DNA of 64,000 nt from Planosporangium thailandense (GCF_011947195.1 NZ_JAATVY010000007.1:124001-188000), one strand, 5' to 3'; counted from the first letter of the stretch, positions 30,423-42,200 are shown. Notes: generated by a model from the letters alone, not told the origin. Numbers and translations are program-made.

Positions 30423-31423
30423 CCATCGAAGAGACCGCCGCGAAGGCCCTGCTCGAAACCGAGAGCACGGTGACGCTGAAGCCCGGTTACGAAGGCGGGA
30501 ACATCAGCACCACGATCGGCTTCAAGCACGTCCACTACCTCATCGAGGCGGCCGTACTCCAGCATTTCCGCCGGGTCGGCCTGGGCGCCACCGAGCTGTA
30601 CCTGACCTATGGCGTCAACTTCGACGTCACCTCGTACGACAGCAGGCTGCACACCGTACTGACCCTCGACGACGACGTCGACTTCGAGGTCGTACCCCGG
30701 ACCGACGAGCGCCTGGCCTTCACCGTGGTCGGCTCGGTCCGGCGCGGCGCACGGACGACGAAGGCCGTCACCTCGCGGGTCGAGGTCCGGCTGCGCAGGG
30801 ACCCCAACGTCGCCGAGCCCGCGCCGTTGCCGGCAGCGCTCGACCGGTTCGTCGTCGACCGCCTCGCGACCGCCGAGCCTCGACCGCTGCGGGCCACCCC
30901 GGTGGACAACCTCTCCCTGACGCTGGGCCGCGGCGTCCACACGGACGACGACCCGGTGCTCCAGGAGATCATCGGAGCCACGAACGCCTTCGGCTGGAAG
31001 TGGCGCATCCCGTACTTCTACTGCCACTTCACCCACCACATGCAGATGTCGGGCTTCCTGCGCCAGATGGAGGAGATCCTGCACCTGTTCGTCAACGCCC
31101 GGGGCATCGGTATCGCACACCTTCTCGCCACGCGCGGCTGGATCCCGGTGGTATCGGAGTGCAGCCTCGAGCTCACCGACGAGGCGCTGATGGAGGAGGA
31201 TCTCTACACCGTGTTCACGGTGGAGGACTTCTTCAAGGACATCCTCTACACGTCGCGCATGGACTGCTACGTCGTGCGGGACCGCCGCCTGGTCCTCGTC
31301 GCCACCGGGCACATCACGCACGGCTACGTCAGCAAGGACTCGCCCGAGAAGGACTGGAAGCTCTGCGCCTTCGACGACGTCGTGAAGCGGGCACTGCGCA
31401 ACGAACTCGCCGGCGCACGGTGA
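30419..31423 (+). CDS. Double-hotdog acyl thioesterase-like protein
   Basis: 334 residues that look like two tandem hotdog domains of the 4HBT/FadM type. The first covers about 30-150 (FKHVHYLIEAAVLQHFRRVG) and the second about 190-330 (YFYCHFTHHMQMSGFLRQME, then DDVVKRALRNELAG near the end). The second has FVNARGIGIAHLLATRGWIP and VVRDRRLVLVATGHITHGYV, as in acyl-CoA thioesterases. A type II thioesterase, a hydrolase and this protein in one operon suggest acyl chain trimming, transfer or release. It could equally be a dehydratase-like or acyl-transfer protein. AGGGAGG precedes ATG 30419 at 11 bases. Confidence 0.75.
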   Translation: MTIEETAAKALLETESTVTLKPGYEGGNISTTIGFKHVHYLIEAAVLQHFRRVGLGATELYLTYGVNFDVTSYDSRLHTVLTLDDDVDFEVVPRTDERLAFTVVGSVRRGARTTKAVTSRVEVRLRRDPNVAEPAPLPAALDRFVVDRLATAEPRPLRATPVDNLSLTLGRGVHTDDDPVLQEIIGATNAFGWKWRIPYFYCHFTHHMQMSGFLRQMEEILHLFVNARGIGIAHLLATRGWIPVVSECSLELTDEALMEEDLYTVFTVEDFFKDILYTSRMDCYVVRDRRLVLVATGHITHGYVSKDSPEKDWKLCAFDDVVKRALRNELAGAR

Positions 31424-31525
31424 GGCGACGATCCTCCCGCCGGACGGTCAGCCTCCGCGGTGCCGGCCCTGCCCGGTCACGCCTGACCTCGTCGGTACCC
31501 CTCACAGCAGAAAGCGACGAATGAC

Positions 31526-33715
31526 ATGACACGGCAACCTTTGACGGTCCGAATGGCCCGCTGGAGCGCCACGCATCCGTGGCGTGCGGTCCTGCTCTGG
31601 GCGCTGCTCGTCATCGTGTGCGCGGCTGCCGGCGGCGCCACCGGCAGTCGGCGGGCGTCACAGCAGGACCAGTCGGTCGGGGAGGCCGCCCGCGCCGCAC
31701 GGATCGTGGCCGCGGGCAAGTTCGACTCGCCGGCTGTCGAGAACGTCCTCATCACGGCTCGGTCTGCGGCGCTCGACCGGACGGCCGCGGCCCACGTCGC
31801 CGACGACGTCGCCGGACGGATGCGAGGCCTCCCCGGTGTGGCCAAAGTGGACGACCCGGTCGTCACCCCGGACGGAGCCGCCGTCCTGGTGCCGGTCACG
31901 ATGGCCGGTCCGGCCGACGACGCCCCGAAGCGGGTGAACCCGCTGCTCGCGGTGACGGCCGACGTCCAGCGAGCCCACCCGGACGTCCGGATCGAGCAGG
32001 TCGGCGGCGCCTCACTGCAGAAAGCTCTCGAAGCGAACCTCGGCAAGGACTTCCAGCGGGCGGAGGCCGCCAGCCTTCCGGTGACCCTGGTGATCCTCAT
32101 CGTCGCGTTCGGCGCCCTGATCGCGGCGAGCGTCCCGATCGTGCTGGCGCTCTCCTCCGTCATCGCAGCACTCGGCCTGGCCGCCCTGACGTCCCAGGTG
32201 TTCCCGGCGGTCGACGCGATCAACAGCATGGTTCTGCTCATCGGCATGGCGGTGGGCGTCGACTACTCGCTGTTCTACCTCAAGCGCGAGCGCGAGGAGC
32301 GCGCCAAGGGCCACGGCCACGTGGACGCGGTGGAGATCGCCGCGGCGACCTCGGGCCATTCGGTGGTGATCTCCGGCATTGCCGTCATCGTCGCCATGGC
32401 GGGCCTGTACCTGGCCGGCGACGTCACCTTCACGTCGCTGGGAACCGGCGCGATCCTGGTGGTCGCGGTGGCGGTGACCGGCTCCCTGACCGTACTGCCG
32501 GCGTTCCTCGCCAAGCTCGGTCGGTGGGTGGACCGGCCGCGCATTCCCGTGGTGTGGCGGCTGAGCCAGCGCGGCGGCGAGCCACGGCTGTGGCCGGCGA
32601 TCCTGCGCCCGGCGCTGCGCCACCCGGCGGTGACGTTGCTCGTGGCGACCGCCGCCCTGGTCGGACTCGCGGTTCCCGCCGTGGGCATGAAGCTTCAACT
32701 GCCGGGCATCGAGGACCTGCCGCGATCAATACCGATCATGCAGTCGTACGACCGGATGACGACCGCGTTCCCGAGCCAGGGAACCACGTTCGAGGTGGCG
32801 GTACGCGTGCCGGCCGCCCAGACGGATGCCCTCCGCGGTGCGATGACCGGGCTACTCGCCCGCACGTCGGGCGATCAGCTCTTCGCGCCGCCGGCGCCCA
32901 CCGCGCTGCGGTTCTCAGCCGACGGCCGCGTCGCCACCGCATCGGTCGCCACGCCGCACGGCGGTCGTACCGCGCAGGCGCGCGAGGCGCTGGACAAGCT
33001 TCGCCACGAGATCGTCCCCGCCGCCCTGCGCGGCGTACCGGGCAGCGAGCACGCCGTCGGCGGCTTCACCGCCATGAGCGTCGACTACACCGACCATCTC
33101 AGAAACCGGCTGCCGTGGGTCCTCGGCTTCGTCCTGCTGCTGACCTTCGTGATGATGACGGCCACCTTCCGGTCGGTGGTCATCGCGACGACGACGATCG
33201 TCCTGAACGTCCTGTCGGCCGCCGCCTCGTTCGGCATTCTGGTCCTGGTCTTCCAGCACACGTGGGCCGAGGGCGTCCTCGCGTTCGAGTCGATCGGCGC
33301 GGTGGTCGCCTGGCTGCCGCTGTTCCTCTTCGTCGTCCTGTTCGGCCTGTCGATGGACTACCACGTCTTCGTCCTGAGCCGGATCAGGGAAGCCCGCGGT
33401 CGGGGTCTGAGCACCAGGGACGCGGTGCGCGACGGCATCTGCACGTCCGCCGGGGTCGTCACCAGCGCGGCCGTCACGATGGTTGCCGTGTTCTCGCTGT
33501 TCGCCACCCTGAGCACGATCGACATGAAGCAGCTCGGCGTCGGCCTGGCGGTAGCGGTACTGCTGGACGCGACCATCATCCGCGGCGTACTCCTGCCCGC
33601 GGCGATGTGCCTGCTCGGGGAGCGGAACTGGTGGACGCCGCGCTGGCTGCGGCGCCGGCCCAGCCCCGACGACACCGTGTACCGCGCACCGGACCGGGTG
33701 CTGCAGACGACGTGA
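31526..33715 (+). CDS. MMPL-family RND transporter
   Basis: 729 residues with two repeats of the MMPL fold. Each has an N-terminal membrane helix and an extracytoplasmic domain, followed by five clustered helices (about 185-325 and 530-700). The first begins MARWSATHPWRAVLLWALLV. The signatures are GMAVGVDYSLFYLKREREE in repeat 1 and FGLSMDYHVFVLSRIREARG in repeat 2. MMPL proteins export lipids and lipopeptides. A role in exporting the acylated peptide of this cluster, or its precursor, is likely by position. It begins about 100 bases after the coupled hydrolase genes. A bidirectional hairpin follows. Confidence 0.92.
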   Translation: MTRQPLTVRMARWSATHPWRAVLLWALLVIVCAAAGGATGSRRASQQDQSVGEAARAARIVAAGKFDSPAVENVLITARSAALDRTAAAHVADDVAGRMRGLPGVAKVDDPVVTPDGAAVLVPVTMAGPADDAPKRVNPLLAVTADVQRAHPDVRIEQVGGASLQKALEANLGKDFQRAEAASLPVTLVILIVAFGALIAASVPIVLALSSVIAALGLAALTSQVFPAVDAINSMVLLIGMAVGVDYSLFYLKREREERAKGHGHVDAVEIAAATSGHSVVISGIAVIVAMAGLYLAGDVTFTSLGTGAILVVAVAVTGSLTVLPAFLAKLGRWVDRPRIPVVWRLSQRGGEPRLWPAILRPALRHPAVTLLVATAALVGLAVPAVGMKLQLPGIEDLPRSIPIMQSYDRMTTAFPSQGTTFEVAVRVPAAQTDALRGAMTGLLARTSGDQLFAPPAPTALRFSADGRVATASVATPHGGRTAQAREALDKLRHEIVPAALRGVPGSEHAVGGFTAMSVDYTDHLRNRLPWVLGFVLLLTFVMMTATFRSVVIATTTIVLNVLSAAASFGILVLVFQHTWAEGVLAFESIGAVVAWLPLFLFVVLFGLSMDYHVFVLSRIREARGRGLSTRDAVRDGICTSAGVVTSAAVTMVAVFSLFATLSTIDMKQLGVGLAVAVLLDATIIRGVLLPAAMCLLGERNWWTPRWLRRRPSPDDTVYRAPDRVLQTT

Positions 33716-33734
33716 CCGCGTCCCACCGCAGCGG

Positions 33735-33769
33735 GCGGCCCCGGCCAGGTTCACCCTGACCGGGGCCGC
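33735..33769. terminator. Bidirectional terminator hairpin
   Basis: GCGGCCCCGGCCAGG (33735-33749) pairs with CCTGACCGGGGCCGC (33755-33769), 15 bp with one mismatch and a 5-base loop. It lies between the convergent ends of the MMPL gene (33715) and the FAD oxidoreductase gene (33819), so it probably ends both transcripts. Confidence 0.6.
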
Positions 33770-33818
33770 TCGCTGCCGGGCCCGCTCGCTGCCGGGCCCG
33801 CCCGCTCGCTGTTCGGGG
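33766..33818. repeat. Short 16-bp tandem repeat
   Basis: CCGCTCGCTGCCGGGC occurs at 33766-33781 and 33782-33797, followed by a degenerate third copy with an inserted CCGC. It lies between the terminator hairpin and the oxidoreductase stop codon. It is probably a replication-slippage product without function. Confidence 0.5.
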
Positions 33819-35594
33819 TCAGCGACCGAGCCGCGCCAACCCGGGCGCGGCTCGCCGCGCGCGTCCCCGGGACACCGCCAGCGCATCCCAGGCCGGCGGC
33901 CGGTGCGGCATCAGATCGGTGTCGGCGAGGACCGCGCCGCGGGAGACCTCCGACAGCAGCGGGCGCTCCAGGATCTCGGCGGCGCACGCGATACCGCTGA
34001 CCGCCACCGGGCCCACCCCGACACCGTACTGGGTGTTCTGCCCGACGACGTACAGCCCGCCGACGGCGGTGCGGATTCCCGGGCGGTGGTCGGTCATGCC
34101 GTACGGAGTGCCCCCGGTCGACAGCAGGTAACGCTCGTGGGTCAGCGGGGTGGCAAGCTCCAGATGGGTGACGGCGTCCTGGAACGGACCCAACGCCGCC
34201 TCGGCCGCCCGCAGCATCGACGACATGAGCCGCTCCTTGCGGTCCCGGTACCGGGGCTCGCGGCGGTACCGGTTCCCCGTCGCCGGGCCCGCGCCCACTC
34301 CCCAGTAGGCGTAGTCGGGAGGGCAGAGGGTCATGACCTGGAAGTTGCTGTGGCCGGGCGGGCAGCACCGCTCGTCCTTGATCGAGGCGAAGGACAGGAA
34401 GACGAACGGGACCTCGTCGAGCTGCCCGCGGTGGAGCTCCGCGTAGGCGGCCTCGATGTCCTCGCCGGCGAACCACCACATGTTGGCGTTCCGCCGGTCC
34501 GACAGCGGCCTGTTCAGCCCGACGTAGAGCACGGCGAACGGCAGGCGCATCACCGCTTCCTCGGCGTTGCGCACGACCCGGGCGGGCAGCCCCGCGTCCG
34601 GACCGATCAGCTCCAGGACCGTCCGGCGGTAGTCGGCATTGGACACCACGACCGGTGCGCGCACCTCACTGCCGTCGCCGAGCCGCACGCCGACGGCCCG
34701 TCCCCGGTCCACGACGATGCGTTCGGCGCGGCACCGCGTGCGCAGCTCGCCGCCGTGCGACTCGATGACCTCGATGATCGACGCGACGAGGTGCTGGCCG
34801 CCACCGACCGGGTAGTAGGCGCCGCGCAGGAAGTGGTCCATCATCGCGGCGTGGGTGCCGACCGGCGTGTGCTGCGGGCCCGATCCGTAGTTGCCCGCCT
34901 GGGCGGCCAGCACCGTCCTGGCCCGTGGCGACAGCCCGCAGTGGTCGAACAGCTCCGTCAGCGATCGTCGGTGCCAGGCTTCGCCGGCCCGCTGGCCGGC
35001 CGGCGCGGCGGCGGCGCGCTCGCCGAGGACGTGCGCCCGGATCCGCGCCGCGGACGTCGTGCAGGTGTCCACGAACGTACTGATCTGCCGGGCCTCGTCC
35101 GGGAACGCGTGCAGGAGCCGTTCCTCGTAGCGCGACCACCGCGTCGGGACGTCGACCGTCAAGCTCGGCAGGACGATACGGTCGAAGCCGTCCGGGTCCA
35201 TCTGCCGGAACTCGATCCTCTTGCCCAGTCCCAGGCCGCCGAGGATGCGTGGCAGCACGCCGTCGGGCCCGCAGTCACCGAGGTAGTGGACGCCGACATC
35301 GAACTCGTACGCACGCCGGCGCCGGAAGACGTGTCCGTTGCCGCCGCCGACGTCATGCTGCTCCACAACGAGCACGCGTCTGCCCGCGGCCGCGAGGTAG
35401 GCCGCGCAGACGAGGCCGGCGAACCCCGCGCCGATCACGACGGCGTCCCAACGGTCCTCGTGCCGCCCCTTACCGCCGGTCGCGCCGAGGCGACCGTCAC
35501 CCGCAGCGGACGTTGTGCCGATGAGCCCCATGGCGCCGCCCTCGTCACGATCGCGCCGGTCACCGTCACGGCGCCGGCTCGGCTCAGCCGTCAT
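33819..35594 (-). CDS. CrtI/RetSat-like FAD-dependent oxidoreductase
   Basis: 591 residues of the phytoene desaturase/carotene isomerase/retinol saturase superfamily. The ADP-binding motif VVIGAGFAGLVCAAYL (about 53-68) and VLVVEQHDVGGG are followed by VFRRRRAYEFDVGVHYLGD. GGGQHLVASIIEVIESHGGE is in the middle and GLYVVGQNTQYGVGVGPVAV near the C-terminus. Enzymes of this type desaturate, saturate or isomerise polyenes. Homologues in cinnamoyl-lipid peptide clusters are proposed to aromatise a cyclised polyene. ATG 35594 overlaps the upstream stop as ATGA, which fixes the start. It is the last gene of the 30-kb minus-strand run. Confidence 0.87.
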   Translation of the reverse strand: MTAEPSRRRDGDRRDRDEGGAMGLIGTTSAAGDGRLGATGGKGRHEDRWDAVVIGAGFAGLVCAAYLAAAGRRVLVVEQHDVGGGNGHVFRRRRAYEFDVGVHYLGDCGPDGVLPRILGGLGLGKRIEFRQMDPDGFDRIVLPSLTVDVPTRWSRYEERLLHAFPDEARQISTFVDTCTTSAARIRAHVLGERAAAAPAGQRAGEAWHRRSLTELFDHCGLSPRARTVLAAQAGNYGSGPQHTPVGTHAAMMDHFLRGAYYPVGGGQHLVASIIEVIESHGGELRTRCRAERIVVDRGRAVGVRLGDGSEVRAPVVVSNADYRRTVLELIGPDAGLPARVVRNAEEAVMRLPFAVLYVGLNRPLSDRRNANMWWFAGEDIEAAYAELHRGQLDEVPFVFLSFASIKDERCCPPGHSNFQVMTLCPPDYAYWGVGAGPATGNRYRREPRYRDRKERLMSSMLRAAEAALGPFQDAVTHLELATPLTHERYLLSTGGTPYGMTDHRPGIRTAVGGLYVVGQNTQYGVGVGPVAVSGIACAAEILERPLLSEVSRGAVLADTDLMPHRPPAWDALAVSRGRARRAAPGLARLGR

Positions 35595-36160
35595 CGGCCC
35601 GCGTCGCCGGGGGCGGGGTCGATCGGCGGGCCGGCCGCGACGCGCCTGGCGTGTCGCCGGACCCCACGCAGCCAGATCCGGCGGATGAAGCCGCTACCGG
35701 CGCGGATGACCAACCAGTAGGCGGCGAAGAGGCGGCGGGCGCGCTTGTCCGTGCCGAACACCCGCGTCTCGGTGCTCAGTACGCCGTCGCGGTAACGAAA
35801 GTTGAAGGCGAGCTTGAGGTGGGCCGGCTCCGCGAAGCTGCGGAACCGTTCGGCGACGTCACCGTCCAGCGGCACCACCGGCTGCTTCCGGGATATGCGC
35901 TCGACGCCGCCGACCACCAGCTCCTCGCCATCGCGGTACAGCATCGCGAATCCGCTGGACAGGAAGAGGTCGATGATGCGCTGGTCGGCGGGGAACGGGC
36001 GACGCCCCAGCGCGACGGCAGCCATCATCGCCCGGAACACGGGTACGTCACCCCACACCGCGTTCTCCGCGGCGTGCAGCACGGCCCAGGCCGGCAGGTC
36101 CATCGACAGCCGGTGCCGCTCCCTGCGGTGCCATACCGGCATCAGCTCGTTCAGGACCAT
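35591..36160 (-). CDS. SRPBCC-like conserved protein
   Basis: 189 residues. The middle (FAMLYRDGEELVVGGVERIS, then AHLKLAFNFRYRDGVLSTET) and the end (RRLFAAYWLVIRAGSGFIRR) resemble actinomycete proteins with a polyketide cyclase/START-like (SRPBCC) fold. The match is by overall pattern only. A lipid-like ligand or a helper role for the neighbouring oxidoreductase is possible. ATG 36160 is preceded by GGAAGGGGCG. The ATG at 36175 is not. It follows the NRPS gene by 67 bases and overlaps the oxidoreductase gene by 4 bases. Confidence 0.6.
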   Translation of the reverse strand: MVLNELMPVWHRRERHRLSMDLPAWAVLHAAENAVWGDVPVFRAMMAAVALGRRPFPADQRIIDLFLSSGFAMLYRDGEELVVGGVERISRKQPVVPLDGDVAERFRSFAEPAHLKLAFNFRYRDGVLSTETRVFGTDKRARRLFAAYWLVIRAGSGFIRRIWLRGVRRHARRVAAGPPIDPAPGDAGR

Positions 36161-36227
36161 GGACGCCCCTTCCATTGTGGATGGAGGAACACCGGCGTAC
36201 CGATGCCCTTCCGTGGCATACCAATCC

Positions 36228-39200
36228 TCATCGACCGGACTCCGCGTTGCGACCAGCGTCCCGCGCGTCGAGCCAGTCGGCGATCAGCCGGCCGATCACA
36301 CGCGCCGGCCCGGGCTGCATCATATCGGCGTGCGTACATGAAACATCGCGCCGGTGGATTCGCCCTGCGACGTACGGGCGCCAACTGTCCACCGTCAGGT
36401 GCGGCTCGTCCTCGTGCGGCGCGGCGATGAACAGCATGTCGCCCCGCAGCCGGTCGAAGGTGGCGGTGTTGGCCAGCCTCATGTTGTTGACCAGGACGCG
36501 ACCGATCCCGGCGACGTCGCGCTCCGCCAGCCCCGACAGGCTGCTGTGGCCGCCGCGGAGCACGGCCGCGACCCGCGCCGCGTCCAGCGGATCCGGCCCG
36601 AGGTCGGCCCGGTCGACCCCGACGGAGTCCAGCATGATGGCGTACACGTCCTGCTCATCCGTGCTGACCTCGTGGTCGTCGCCGTACGGCTTCGGGTACG
36701 CGTCCACCATGGCCAGGAGCTCGACGCGCTCCCCCGCCTGTTCGAGCCTGGTCGCCATCGCGTGTGCGACCAGGCCGCCGAACGACCACCCGAGCAGGTG
36801 GTACGGCCCCGCTGGCCGCACCTTGCGGATCTCCTCGACGTAGTCCGCGGCCATCTCCCGCACCGTGTCGGGAAGCGCGTCCGGATCGGTCAGGCCACGG
36901 GCCTGCAGCCCGTAGACCGGGTGCCCGGTCAGCTGCGGCAGCAGCCCCGAGTACATCCAGCTCAGGCCGGCGCCCGGGTGCACGCAGAAGATCGGGGCGC
37001 GGTCGCCCTCGCCGCGCAGCGGGAAGAGCACGGCGAGCGCGCCCTCGGCCGGCCGGTCCGCGCCGAGGCGGGCGGCCACGCCGGCCACCGTCGGCGCCTC
37101 GTACAGGTGACGCACCGTCAGGTCGGTGCCCATGGCCGACCGGACCTGGTGCATCAGGCCGGCCGCGGTCAGCGAGTTGCCGCCCAGCTCGAAGAAGCTG
37201 TCGTGGATGCCGACCGACGGCACTCCCAGCGCGGCGGCGAACAGGCCGCACAGCACCTCCTGCTCGCTGGTCTCCGGTGCGGCGTGGCCGCTGACGGCGG
37301 CGCGGTCGGGGACCGGGAGAGCCCGGCGGTCGACCTTGCCGACCGGGGTCAACGGCAGCTGGTCGAGGACGACGAACGCCGCGGGGACCGCGTACGACGG
37401 GACCGTCCCGGCCACCTCGCGCCGCAGGTCGGCGAGGTCGGGTGACCCCGCTCCCGGAGCCGGGACGACGTAGGCGACCAGACACTTCCCGGTCACCCCG
37501 TCGTCACGCACCATGACCAGCGCCTGCGCCACGGCCGGATGCCCGGCGATGGCCGCCTCGACCTCGCCCGGCTCGATCCGGAAACCGCGGATCTTGACCT
37601 GGTCGTCCGTACGGCCGAGGAACTCGACCTCGCCCCGGCCGGTACGCCGCGCCAGGTCGCCGGTGCGGTACATGCGGCCGCCGGCCGGGCCGAACGGATC
37701 GGCCACGAAACGCTGCGCGGTCAGCCCCGGCTCGCCGACGTAGCCCCGGGCCACACCGGCGCCACCGATGTACAGCTCCCCCGCCACCCCGTCGGGGACC
37801 GGGCGCAGCGCGTGGTCCAACAGGTACACCCGCATGTTGTCGAGCGGGCGTCCGATCGGCACCGGGTCGGTGACCGTGTCGGCGGAGCTGACCCGGTGCC
37901 GGAGCGCGAACACGGTGGTCTCGGTCGGGCCGTATCCGTTGACGACGGTGGTCTGCGGGCACTGGCGCAGCAGCCGGCGCACCGCGTTCGGCGGCACCAC
38001 GTCCCCGCCGGCCCACACCTCGGCCACCCCGGCCAAACTCTCCGGCGCCTCGGCGACGAGCAGTTGGAAAAGGCCCGAGGTGAGCCAGGCCGCGGTGACG
38101 GCGTGCTCGGCGATGAAGGCCCCCAGCACCGCGAGGTCGAGCGCGCCGGGTGGTGCGATCACCAACTCGCCGCCGCGCAGCAACGGTACCCAGATCTCGT
38201 ACGTCGAGGCGTCGAAGGCCACCGGCGAGTGCAGCATGACGCGGCCGTGCGCTGCGGTGTCGAAGGACCGGTCGAACACCAGGCTCGTCACGTCCCGGTG
38301 CGAGACGCCGACGCCCTTGGGGGTCCCGGTCGAGCCGGACGTGTACATGACGTAGGCCAGGTGGCCCGGGTGCCCTCGCGTCACCGGATGACCGCCAGCG
38401 GCGACGGCCTCGCGCGGGTCGGCCGGCTCCTCGACGGTCAGCACCCGCCGCCCGGGCAGTGCGCGTACCGCCGCCTGCCGGTTGGCGCTGTCCACGAGGA
38501 CGACCGGCGCGCCGGTGTCCGCCACGATGTCGCGCAGCCGGTCGTCGGGGTAGCGCGGGTCGAGCGGCACGTACGCGCCGCCGGCCTTGAGGATGCCGAG
38601 CAGCGACACGACCAGGCCGGCCGAACGCTCCTGCAGGACCGCGACCGGCGTCTCCGCTCGTACGCCCAGCCGCCGCAGGCGGTCGGCGAGCCCGTCAGCA
38701 CGTCGGTCGAGTTCGCGGTAGGTCAGGGTGGCTTCGGACGCGCGCACCGCGGTCGCCTCCGGGGTCAGCCGCGCCTGCGCCGTGAACAGTTCGGGGATGG
38801 TGAAGGCGGCCTGCGGCAGCCGCCGCCCGGTCTCGTTCCACTCGTGGATGATCCGGTGACGTTCGGCGGCATCGACCACCGGCAGCCTCCCCACCGTCTG
38901 GTCGAGATCGGACGCCACCGCTTCGAGTACCCGCACCATGCTGGCGAGCAGCCGCTCGGCGTCGGCCGACGTGAACAGGTCGGGCCGGTACCCCAGCCGC
39001 AGGTGCAGGCTGTCGCCGGGGATGGCCGCCAGCGTCAGGGGGTAGTGCGTGGCGTCGTGGCCGTTGACGGCGGTCATCGTGAGCCCCGGCGCCGGGTGGC
39101 GGAACTGCGCGCTGTCCACGGGGTAGTTCTCGAACACGGTGATGGTGTCGAACAGCGGTGCCGTGCCGACGATCTCCTGCAGCCGGCTGAGGCTCACGTG

Positions 39201-42200
39201 CTGGTGGTCCATGACGCCGGCCAACCACTCCTGCAACCCGACGAAGAAGTCACGCAGCGTCTGCCCGGGCCTGACCCGCACCCGTACCGGAAGGGTGTTG
39301 ATCAGTAGTCCGACCATGGACTCGACTCCGGGGATCTCCGCGGGCCGCCCGGACACGGTACCGCCGAAGAGAACGTCGTCGCGGCCGGTGAGGTACGCCA
39401 GGACCAGGCCCCAGGCGCCCTGGAAGAAGGTGTTCAGCGTCAGGTCGCTCTGCCGCGCCGACGCCGTCAGGGCGGCGGTGAGCTCCGGACTCAGCGTGGC
39501 CACCGCGTGCGCGGGCACCGCGGCCCGGCGGGCCGGGTCGACGGGCGCGACCAGGGTCGCGTCGTCCACCCCGGCCAGGCTCTCGCGCCAGACCGTCTCG
39601 GCGCCGGCCAGGTCGCGCCGGGCCACCCAGGACAGGTACTCCCGATAGGGCGTGGGCGGGGGCACCGCCTCGTCGCGGCGGCGGTTGTACAGCTCGAACA
39701 GCTCCGCGAACAGCAACGGCATCGACCATCCATCGAGGAGGATGTGATGGTTGGTCATCAGCACGGTGTGCTGCTGCGGGCCTCGCTTGATCAGCGTGAA
39801 CCGCAGCAGCGGTGGCCTCGTGACGTCGAACCGCTCGGCGCGGTCGGCCGCGAGCACCCGTTCCAGCTCCTCGGCCCGCCGGCCGGGCTCGTGGGCCGTC
39901 AGGTCGACCTCCGCCCAGGGCACGTCCACGTCCGAGAGGACGACCTGCACGGCATCACCCCGCAGCCGGCGGTGGAACGCGGTCCGCAGGTTGTCGTGGC
40001 GGCGCAGCAGCGCCCGGGCCGCCGCGCGCAGGCCGCGCACGTCGAGCGGTCCGTCCAGGTCGAAGTAGGTCTGCACGTTGTACACGTCGGGTGCCTGGTC
40101 GTCGTACTGCGCGTGGAACAGCAGCCCGTCCTGCAACGGCGCCAACGGCCACACGTCGACCAGACCCGGCTGGGCGGCCTCCAACTGCTCGATCTCGGCC
40201 TGCCCGAGGCGGACCAGCGGCAGGTCCGACGGGGTGAACCCGCCGGCACCCGGCCGCGCCGCGCACACCGTCAGCGCGTCGAGCGCCCGCAGCCAGGTGT
40301 CCGCCAGCTCGACGACGGCGTCCTCGTCGAGCAGCGCGCCAGGCCACGACCAGGTCACGCTCAAGGCGGGCCCGGCCTCGGAGTCCTCGGTCGCCGCGTT
40401 GATCTGCAGGGCGTGCGGCGCGGGCATGTCGGGATCCGCGCCACCCCCGAGCAACCCGGACTCCGGCGCCGGCAGCCAATCGCCGGAAGCCGTGGACGCT
40501 GCGGTGTCGAGGCGCCCGAGATAGTTGAACGCGATCTCCGGTGCCGGGTCCGCCGCGAGTTCGGCGGCGGTGTCGGGATTGAGGTATCGCAGCAGCCCGA
40601 AGCCCAGACCGTGGTCCGGTGGCAACGCCCGGAGCTGCTCCTTGATCCGTTTCAGGGCGGCCGCCGCTTCCGGGCCGCCGGCCAGGGCGTCGTCCAGGTC
40701 CAGCTCACCCAGGTCCAGGCGGGCCGGGTGCATGCCGGTGAACCAGCCGACGGTGCGGGACAGGTCGATGCCGTCGGCGTCGTGCTCCCTACCGTGCGAC
40801 TCCAGTTGCAGCAGCAGCGCCCGCTCGTCCGCCCCGCCCCGGCGTCGTCGCCAGTCCGCCACCGCGATGCCCAGCGCCGTCAGCAGCACATCGTTGACCC
40901 CCGCGTGGAACACGGCGGGTACCTGTGTCAACAGCGGGATCGTCACCTCGACCGGCAACCGGCGGGTGACCGCCCGGAAGGTACCGACGACGTCACGGTC
41001 GTCCCGCGCCCGGTTCAGCTCCAGCCGGCCACCCGCCCGGCCCACGGCCCGCCAGGCAGCCAGTTCGGCTACCCGCTCGGGCGTACGCGCCGCCTCGACG
41101 AGGTGCTGGCTCCACCGGCGCAACGACGTGCCGACCGGGGTCAGCTGGATCGGGCTTCCGGACTGCACGCAGCGCCACCCGTCGGCCAGGTCGGACATGA
41201 GGATCCGCCACGAGACGCCGTCCACCACGAGGTGGTGGACGACGAGCAGCAACCGGCCGGGGCGCGCCGGGCCGGCGTCGAACCAGACCGCCCGCAGCAT
41301 GACCCCGGACCGGGGAGCCAGCCGGTCCCGCGCCCGCTCGGCATGCGCGGCCACGACATCGTCGAGTGGCTCGGCGCCCAGGTGCGCGACGTCCACCCGC
41401 TCGATCAGGCCGTCGACCCGTACGGAACCCTTGGGGGGAATGTCCAGCGACCAGCCGCCGTCGTCCACCAGGCGCCCGCGCAGCGCGTCATGGTGGTCCA
41501 CCAGGGCCTGCACCAGCTCGGTCAGTCGAGGCAGGCTCAGCTCCGCCGGCGTCCGCAGGAGCACCGACTGGCTGAAGCCGTCGATCGGGCCGCCCAGCTC
41601 GCGCAGCCAGTGCCCGATCGGGGTCAGCGGTACGACTCCGATCGCGGCTTCCGGCGGTTCGGCCGCCTGGTCGGCCAGGCAGTTCACCGCGGCGGCCAGG
41701 GCGGCGACGGTCTTGTGGGTGAACACGTCGCGCGGGGAGAACAGCAGGCCGGCCTTGCGCGCGCGACTGACCAGCTGGATGGAGGAGATGCTGTCACCGC
41801 CGAGGTCGAAGAAGCTGTCGTCCACCCCGACCTGCGGCAGCCGGAGGACCTCCGCGAACAGCTCGCTCAGCGTGCTCTCCTGCGGGGTACGGGGCGCCCG
41901 GCCGGTCGTGGCCGCCGCCACGTGGGGGGCCGGCAACGCCCGGCGGTCGACCTTCCCGTTGGGGGTCAGCGGGAGCGCGTCGATGACCATGACGCTGCTC
42001 GGCACCATGTACTCGGGCAGCCGGCCGCGCAGCTCGGCCAGGACCGCCGCTTCCAGCTCGGCCCGGCTGCGGGCCGACACGGGGGTGTTGGCGTACGCCT
42101 CCGGCCGCGCCCCGGGGGCGGCGAGGTAGAAGTCGGTGGGCGGCGCGGCGGCCGCCTCGGCCGCGGAGACCAACACCGCGTCGAACGTGTCCTCCGCGCC

